This document shows positions 5,333 to 9,823 of a stretch of DNA of 9,823 bases, one piece after another. The translations under genes were made by a program, and so were the position numbers. A model generated the notes under the pieces. That model was not told where the DNA came from. It was given only the letters and a program-made list of their open reading frames with translations, and ran no database searches. The stretch is taken from NCBI GenBank assembly GCA_029052375.1, contig JAIDJD010000309.1:1-9823 (forward strand). The letters are read 5' to 3'. Positions within the stretch are counted from its first letter, which is position 1, and every line of letters starts with the position of its first letter. The stretch comes from Duncaniella sp. (GTDB taxonomy: Bacteria; Bacteroidota; Bacteroidia; Bacteroidales; Muribaculaceae).

Positions 5333-5363
5333 CAAAGTTATAAAAAGATTTTTATAAATCAAA
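5333..5363 (-). promoter_or_regulatory. Bacteroidota-type promoter (TTTG - 19 bp - TAACTTTG)
   Basis: On the minus strand the -33 element is TTTG (5363-5360) and the -7 element is TAACTTTG (5340-5333), an exact match to TAnnTTTG, with a 19-bp spacer. This is the Bacteroidota primary sigma consensus with normal spacing. The predicted start of transcription is near 5328-5324, so the product is the structured RNA, possibly with read-through into the operon that starts at 4939. Confidence 0.7.
5338..5357. repeat. Perfect AT palindrome in the promoter spacer
   Basis: TTATAAAAA (5338-5346) and TTTTTATAA (5349-5357) are perfect 9-bp inverted copies around a GA centre. The palindrome fills most of the spacer and touches the -7 box, the right place for an operator. 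AT-rich composition raises the chance of coincidence. Confidence 0.45.
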
Positions 5364-5430
5364 GAAAAAACGCTCTGTCGTTGGTCTGATTAGTACAATT
5401 GGATTAATTAAGCCTTATCAGTCTAATTAA
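5364..5430. other. AT-rich stretch upstream of the RNA promoter
   Basis: There is no gene here. The region holds several ATTAATTAA/CTAATTAA-like motifs and a short CTGAT...ATCAG inverted pair. It may act as an UP-element-like or regulator-binding zone for the RNA promoter; nothing more can be supported. Confidence 0.3.
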
Positions 5431-5462
5431 ACAGAAAAGCCCCGTCCTGTCCGGGCGGGGCT
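5431..5462 (-). terminator. Intrinsic terminator of clpC
   Basis: On the minus strand AGCCCCG (5462-5456) and CGGGGCT (5444-5438) form a perfect 7-bp GC-rich stem with an 11-nt loop, followed by TTTCTGTTT. It starts 25 bp after the clpC stop and separates that gene from the RNA region. Confidence 0.85.
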
Positions 5463-5487
5463 GCGGGGGTGTATGTCGCGGGAGTGA

Positions 5488-8079
5488 TTATTCCTTATCG
5501 GCCTCCTCTGAGGGGGCTGTGTGCGAGATGGCGGTGGCGAGCTTGTCGTCGCCGGCGGTATAAGAGACGGTGATGGTGTCTCCCACCTCTATCGAGGCGT
5601 CGATGATAAGCTCGGCCAGCATATCCTCGAGATACTTCTGTATGGCACGCTTGAGGGGTCGGGCGCCAAACTGGGCGTCATAGCCCTTCTCGGCCACGAA
5701 GTCGCGGGCCTCGTCGGTGAGCACAAGGCTGTAGCCCAGGTCGGAGACGCGCTTGCGGAATCCTGCCAGCTCGATGTCGATGATCTTGAAGATGGCCTCC
5801 TTGTCGAGGGGCGAGAACATGATGATGTCGTCGATGCGGTTGAGGAACTCGGGGGCGAATGCCTTGTTGAGAGCCTTCTGGAGGACACCCTGGCTCACCT
5901 CCTTGTCTTCGGCGGGACGGGCGTTGAAGCCGATGCCGCCTCCGAACTCCTTGAGCTGGCGCGAGCCGATGTTGGAGGTCATGATGAGGATGGTGTTCTT
6001 GAAGTCGATGCGGCGGCCGAGCGAGTCGGTGAGACGCCCCTCGTCCATCACCTGCAGGAGCAGGTTGAAGACGTCCGGATGTGCCTTCTCAATCTCGTCG
6101 AGGAGCACTATCGAGTAGGGGTGGCGGCGCACTTTCTCGGTGAGCTGTCCGCCCTCCTCGTATCCTACATATCCCGGAGGCGCGCCTACGAGACGCGAGA
6201 CGGTAAACTTCTCCATATACTCGCTCATGTCTATGCGTATCAGCGAGTCGGCCGAGTCGAAGAGATACTGTGCCAGCTGCTTGGCCAGGTGGGTCTTGCC
6301 GACGCCGGTGGGGCCGAGGAAAAGGAATGTGCCGATAGGCTTGGAGGGGTCTTTGAGGCCGATGCGGTTGCGCTGTATGGCCTTGACCACCTTGTCTATG
6401 GCGCTGTCCTGTCCTATGATGAGGCTCTTGATGGCGGGGGCCATCTCCTTGAGGCGCTTGCCTTCGGCCTGGGCTATGCGCTGCACGGGCACGCCGGTCA
6501 TCATGGCCACCACCTCGGCCACCTTGTCCTCGTCGACGGTCTCGCGCATGGTGGCGAGCTGTCGGCGCCACTCGGCGGTGGCCGTCTCGAGCTTGGACTT
6601 CAGCTCTTGCTCGCGGTCGCGGTAGGATGCGGCCTTCTCGAAGTTCTGGGCCTGGGCGGCGCGGAGCTTCTCGGCTCCGGCCTCGGCTATGGCGTTCTCG
6701 AGCTCCTCGATGGCGGCGGGGACGGCTATGTTGGTGACGTGTATGCGGCTTCCGGCCTCGTCCATGGCGTCGATGGCCTTGTCGGGGAAGTTGCGGTCGC
6801 TGACGTAGCGCTGGGTCAGCGAGACGCAGGCGTCGAGGGCCTCGGGAGTATAGACCACATTGTGGTGCTCCTCATACTTGTCCTTGATGTTGTCGAGGAT
6901 TATGCGGGTCTCCTCGGGGGTGGTGGGCTCTACCATCACCTTCTGGAAACGGCGCTCAAGCGCACCGTCGTTCTCGATGTTCTTGCGGTATTCGTCGAGG
7001 GTGGTGGCGCCTATGCACTGTATCTCGCCCCTGGCCAGGGCGGGCTTCAGGAGGTTGGCGGCATCCATCGAGCCTGCGGCGTTGCCCGCGCCCACAATGG
7101 TGTGGAGCTCGTCGATGAAGAGTATGATGTTGCGGTTCTTGGCCAGCTCGTCGAGGATAGCCTTGACGCGCTCCTCAAACTGTCCGCGATACTTGGTGCC
7201 GGCCACGAGCGAGGCCATGTCGAGCGAGATGACGCGCTTGTCGAAGAGGATGCGCGAGACCTTGCGCTTGACTATGCGCAGGGCCAGGCCCTCGACGATG
7301 GCGCTCTTGCCGACGCCCGGCTCGCCGATGAGCACGGGGTTGTTCTTCTTGCGGCGGCTGAGTATCTGGGCCAGGCGCTCTATCTCCACGTCGCGCCCCA
7401 CGACGGGGTCGAGGCGTCCCTCCTCGGCGGCGAGGGTCATGTCGTTGCCAAACTTGTCGAGGGCCGGGGTGTCGCCGGCCCCGCGGCGTCCGCCCTGGGG
7501 CTTCTGAGACTTCTGCGAGGGATTGTCCGCGTGTCCGGCCTTGCCCGCAGAGGGGAACTCGTCAGCCTCCTCGTCCTCCTCCTCATCGCCCCCGCCGAAG
7601 ACAGCCTCGGCCGAGGGTGTGCCGTTCTTGAGTATCTGGGACAGGGCGCTGTATGAGACGCCCGAGCGGCGGAACGGCTCCATGGCGTCTGAGTTCTGGG
7701 CATCCGAGTTGTGGAAGATGGCCATCAGCAGGTGTATGTCGTCCACCTCCTGGCTGCGCATCATGCGTGCCTCGAGGACACTGAGCTTGACGATGCGGGC
7801 CGAGAGGTCGCTCATGTTGATGTCGTCGGGGCTGAGCTGTGCGCCGCCCCCGGCCTCCGAGGCCATGGCGAGGAGAGAGTTGGTGAGCCCCGACAGGAGC
7901 TGGTCCGCGTCTGTGTTGCGCGCGGCCCGCTCCATCACACGGCGAGGCTCGCCGTCCGAATCCTTGAGCATCGACAGCAACATATGCTCGGGGAGGACAA
8001 AGCGGCTGTTGTAGCGCGACGCCTCCACGCGCGAGTTGCGGATGATGTCTTTGAATTTCTGTGAGTATGATGTTTCCAT
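5488..8079 (-). CDS. clpC: ClpC-type ATP-dependent Clp protease ATP-binding subunit (863 aa)
   Basis: This hexameric AAA+ unfoldase feeds proteins to ClpP in the cytoplasm. It has a double Clp-N region (about 3-150, SQKFKDIIRNSR through EVDDIHLLMAIF) and a Gly/acidic linker (about 163-174). AAA module 1 has Walker A GEPGVGKS (252-259) and Walker B LFIDE (about 320-324). A UVR-like middle segment follows (about 470-502), then module 2 with GPTGVGKT (589-596) and Walker B LLDE (659-662). The C-terminal D2-small domain includes GARPLKRAIQKYL. An IGF tripeptide (716-718) in the GGGIGF loop is the ClpP-docking motif and argues against the disaggregases ClpB and ClpV. I prefer the ATG at 8079 (METSYSQKF, matching where homologues begin); an in-frame ATG at 8103 adds 8 residues. 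No Shine-Dalgarno is obvious. It may be transcribed alone, ending at the terminator at 5431-5462. Confidence 0.95.
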   Translation of the reverse strand: METSYSQKFKDIIRNSRVEASRYNSRFVLPEHMLLSMLKDSDGEPRRVMERAARNTDADQLLSGLTNSLLAMASEAGGGAQLSPDDINMSDLSARIVKLSVLEARMMRSQEVDDIHLLMAIFHNSDAQNSDAMEPFRRSGVSYSALSQILKNGTPSAEAVFGGGDEEEDEEADEFPSAGKAGHADNPSQKSQKPQGGRRGAGDTPALDKFGNDMTLAAEEGRLDPVVGRDVEIERLAQILSRRKKNNPVLIGEPGVGKSAIVEGLALRIVKRKVSRILFDKRVISLDMASLVAGTKYRGQFEERVKAILDELAKNRNIILFIDELHTIVGAGNAAGSMDAANLLKPALARGEIQCIGATTLDEYRKNIENDGALERRFQKVMVEPTTPEETRIILDNIKDKYEEHHNVVYTPEALDACVSLTQRYVSDRNFPDKAIDAMDEAGSRIHVTNIAVPAAIEELENAIAEAGAEKLRAAQAQNFEKAASYRDREQELKSKLETATAEWRRQLATMRETVDEDKVAEVVAMMTGVPVQRIAQAEGKRLKEMAPAIKSLIIGQDSAIDKVVKAIQRNRIGLKDPSKPIGTFLFLGPTGVGKTHLAKQLAQYLFDSADSLIRIDMSEYMEKFTVSRLVGAPPGYVGYEEGGQLTEKVRRHPYSIVLLDEIEKAHPDVFNLLLQVMDEGRLTDSLGRRIDFKNTILIMTSNIGSRQLKEFGGGIGFNARPAEDKEVSQGVLQKALNKAFAPEFLNRIDDIIMFSPLDKEAIFKIIDIELAGFRKRVSDLGYSLVLTDEARDFVAEKGYDAQFGARPLKRAIQKYLEDMLAELIIDASIEVGDTITVSYTAGDDKLATAISHTAPSEEADKE

Positions 8080-8192
8080 AAGTTCTTGTTGCGGTAGATT
8101 CAAGTTGGTTGCAAAAAGCGTGCCAGACTCCCGGCGGAGACTTTAAAAAGTGCTAAACCCGCAGGAGCATGGCCGGGGAGAGCCTCCCACAC

Positions 8193-8927
8193 TCACCTCC
8201 TGACAGAGGCCGCCGAGCCCTTTTCCACCTGGACATTCTCGTACGAGAGAGCTGTCATGTTGACCGTCGACGCCGACGAGGCATCTACCTCGACAGAGCG
8301 CACCTTGCCCGCCACTGTGACCGACGAGGAGGAGGACGCGTCTACCTCGAGCCTGTCGGCCGAGATGGCCCTGAGCTCGCACTTTGCGGCCGACGAGGCA
8401 TCGGCTTCTACCTTCTCTGCCTTGACCGAGGAGACCTTGACCGAGGAGGCCGACGAGGCCTCGACGTCAAGCTTGCCGCACTCTACGCCGGGGAGGACCA
8501 CTGAGGCGGCCGACGAGACATCGACCTCGACCTTGGACGAGGCGCTGTAGACCAGCCTGGACGAGCATACAATCCTTGAGCCTGACGAGGCCTCGAACTC
8601 ATTGAAGAGGGGCCCGCTGACAGTGACGGAGACTTTGCCCGAAGTGGAGACGGACCTGCCGTGCGAGTTCTTGGGCTTGAGTTTGATATAGAGGGTGTTG
8701 CCGCGGCTCTCGGCCACGACATTGTCTATGATGTCGTCGGGAGCCGAGATCTCTATCCTGGTAGACTTGGTGTTGGTATAGTTGTACCTGACGCTGACGC
8801 CTGCGGCGGTCGAGAGGGTCTTGTGGGGACGGTCGTAAGAGACGGTGCGTGTCTCGGCCGATGCGGGCAGGGCTATGGCAAGCGCCGCCATCAGGCCGAG
8901 GAAATGTGTTGAGATTGAAGATTTCAT
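8193..8927 (-). CDS. Secreted head-GIN domain (DUF2807) protein (244 aa)
   Basis: A signal peptide (1-24, hydrophobic core FLGLMAALAIAL, cleavage after PASA) precedes a beta-rich domain typical of the Bacteroidota head-GIN family. The family is described as a putative surface adhesin or auto-transporter-like domain of unknown biochemical role. From residue 113 on, Ser-Ser-Ala/Ser clusters recur with a period of about 20 (138, 158, 178, 198, 217, 237). Each follows an alternating V-x-V-D/E-A strand, which fits a right-handed beta-solenoid with a Ser ladder. No lipobox Cys is present, so it is periplasmic or exported rather than a lipoprotein. The gene follows the symporter by 17 bp, probably in one transcript. 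Family assignment is firm; function is not known. Confidence 0.88.
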   Translation of the reverse strand: MKSSISTHFLGLMAALAIALPASAETRTVSYDRPHKTLSTAAGVSVRYNYTNTKSTRIEISAPDDIIDNVVAESRGNTLYIKLKPKNSHGRSVSTSGKVSVTVSGPLFNEFEASSGSRIVCSSRLVYSASSKVEVDVSSAASVVLPGVECGKLDVEASSASSVKVSSVKAEKVEADASSAAKCELRAISADRLEVDASSSSSVTVAGKVRSVEVDASSASTVNMTALSYENVQVEKGSAASVRR

Positions 8928-8944
8928 ATCAGAGTGGATTAAGT

Positions 8945-9823
8945 TTATTGCTTAGTTGCGGAGGTTGCGGAGGCCTCGGCTGCAACGGCGGCAGACCTGC
9001 CGAAAAGGCGGTCGATGATGGCGGCAATGGCGCCGTCGCCCGTGACGTTGCAGGCCGTGCCGAACGAGTCCATGGCTATGTAGAGGGCTATCATCAGCGC
9101 CACAGCCTGGTCGTCAAACCCGAGTATGGACTGGAGTATGCCTATCGAGGCCATTATGGCGCCCCCGGGGATGCCCGGCGCGGCTATCATGGTGATGCCG
9201 AGCATGGCTATGAAGTTGACAAAGAGCGCCGTGCCGTGAGGGGCGCCGTGCATCGTCATGATGGCCAGGGCACATGCCACAATCTTGAGCGTAGACCCGC
9301 TCAGGTGGATGGTTGCGCACAGAGGCACAGTGAACCCGGCTATATCCTCGCGCACTCCCATCCTGACGGTCTGGCGCAGGGTGACGGGGATAGTGGCCGC
9401 CGACGACTGTGTCCCGAGGGCCGTGAAGTAGGCCGGCATCATGGTCCAGAGCATACGGAGCGGATTCTGTCTCTTGAACAGCGCCGCCACGGCATACTGA
9501 AACACCAGCAGGAGGATGTGCAGCACGAATATCACCACGATGATCTTGGCGAAGCATTTCATCACCGAGGCCACCTCGCCCGTGACGGTCATGTTGAGGA
9601 ATATGCCGAAGATGGAGACCGGGAGCAGGGGGATGATGGCCACGCGTATGCACCCGGCCACAATGTCGCGCATCTCGGCAAAGCCGTCGCGCAGGACCGG
9701 ACGGCCCGAAAAGGCCACCCCGAGCCCCATGATGAACGAGAGGACAAGGGCCGTCATCACCGACATGAGCGGCGGCATATCTATGGAAAACCACGGAGCG
9801 GCCCCGGCCGCATCTCCGGCCCG
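8945..9823 (-). CDS. Dicarboxylate/amino acid:cation symporter (DAACS family), 5' end beyond the right edge
   Basis: The frame is open from the right edge to TAA at 8945-8947 (about 292 visible residues). The codons before the first visible Met (9778) are also open and the family is about 400 residues long, so roughly 100 N-terminal residues are missing. Family landmarks are the hairpin-1 loop QSSAATIPVT, the hairpin-2 loop PGIPGGAIMAS and TM8 NVTGDGAIAAIIDR, plus many hydrophobic helices. Such proteins import glutamate, aspartate, C4-dicarboxylates or neutral amino acids with Na+ or H+. Two key sites differ from archaeal Glt(Ph): the NMDGT motif is HLSGS (9293-9307), and the substrate-carboxylate Arg of TM8 is Gly (codon 9059-9061). 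Neutral or unusual substrates and altered ion coupling are therefore likely. It probably starts an operon with the GIN gene. Confidence 0.85.
   Translation of the reverse strand, partial: RAGDAAGAAPWFSIDMPPLMSVMTALVLSFIMGLGVAFSGRPVLRDGFAEMRDIVAGCIRVAIIPLLPVSIFGIFLNMTVTGEVASVMKCFAKIIVVIFVLHILLLVFQYAVAALFKRQNPLRMLWTMMPAYFTALGTQSSAATIPVTLRQTVRMGVREDIAGFTVPLCATIHLSGSTLKIVACALAIMTMHGAPHGTALFVNFIAMLGITMIAAPGIPGGAIMASIGILQSILGFDDQAVALMIALYIAMDSFGTACNVTGDGAIAAIIDRLFGRSAAVAAEASATSATKQ

Noticed and set aside
5521..7656. 711-codon open frame on the plus strand opposite clpC
   Set aside because: It mirrors the clpC frame in GC-rich DNA; the protein is low-complexity Leu/Gly/Val/His with no domain, while the minus strand encodes an unmistakable ClpC.
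5488..8079. ClpV or ClpB of a secretion or disaggregase system
   Set aside because: The IGF ClpP-docking loop and the short UVR-like middle segment identify ClpC; no other type VI secretion components are present.
8148..8156. CIRCE (HrcA) half-site AAGTGCTAA upstream of clpC
   Set aside because: The second half at the required 9-bp spacing is absent, so only a half-site match remains, easily due to chance.
8176..8188. GGGAG-AGC-CTCCC hairpin at the 3' end of the GIN gene as terminator
   Set aside because: Only 5 bp and no T-run on the minus strand; not convincing as an intrinsic terminator.
1..9823. CRISPR arrays, insertion sequences, tRNA or rRNA genes
   Set aside because: No regularly spaced repeats, transposase motifs, tRNA cloverleaf signatures or rRNA segments were seen.

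Overview
The window looks like Bacteroidota, most probably an order Bacteroidales gut genome. Three things point there. The one good promoter follows the Bacteroidota pattern (TTTG, 19 bp, TAnnTTTG). Most genes lack a Shine-Dalgarno sequence. There is a secreted head-GIN (DUF2807) protein and a Bacteroidota-type ClpC. A GC-rich member such as a Muribaculaceae relative would fit, but the genus is inference. Every gene I can support lies on the minus strand, so transcription runs from high to low coordinates.

Right part (about 5430-9823): the 3' portion of a DAACS-family sodium-coupled symporter runs off the right edge. After 17 bp comes a secreted head-GIN protein with a regular 20-residue Ser-rich ladder. 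Next is a complete ClpC-type AAA+ unfoldase with two ATPase modules, a UVR-like middle segment and an IGF ClpP-docking loop. A strong intrinsic terminator (5431-5462) closes the clpC transcript.

Middle (about 4940-5430): no protein gene is visible. The stretch starts with a near-perfect Bacteroidota promoter (5333-5363, minus strand). About 310 nt of strongly structured sequence follow, with nested long-range stems and an 11-position hairpin closed by a GNRA tetraloop, ending in a run of seven T. I read this as a stand-alone non-coding RNA, or a long regulated leader, of a family I cannot name.

Left part (1-4939): ten tightly packed genes, often overlapping by 1-11 nt, form one apparent operon. 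In order they are: a two-copy repeat-domain protein; a multidomain protein carrying the same repeat; a PD-(D/E)XK-type nuclease-like protein; a small basic duplicated protein; a TerB-like protein; a single-pass membrane protein with a C-terminal OmpA-like peptidoglycan-binding domain; a two-TM protein; a small internally duplicated protein; a coiled-coil protein; and a partial membrane protein cut by the left edge. The mix of a nuclease-like enzyme, a peptidoglycan anchor, TerB, other membrane proteins and small duplicated proteins resembles the make-up of envelope-anchored defence or stress systems. It matches no named system I know, and it is the best candidate in the window for something undescribed. 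Its function is inference only.
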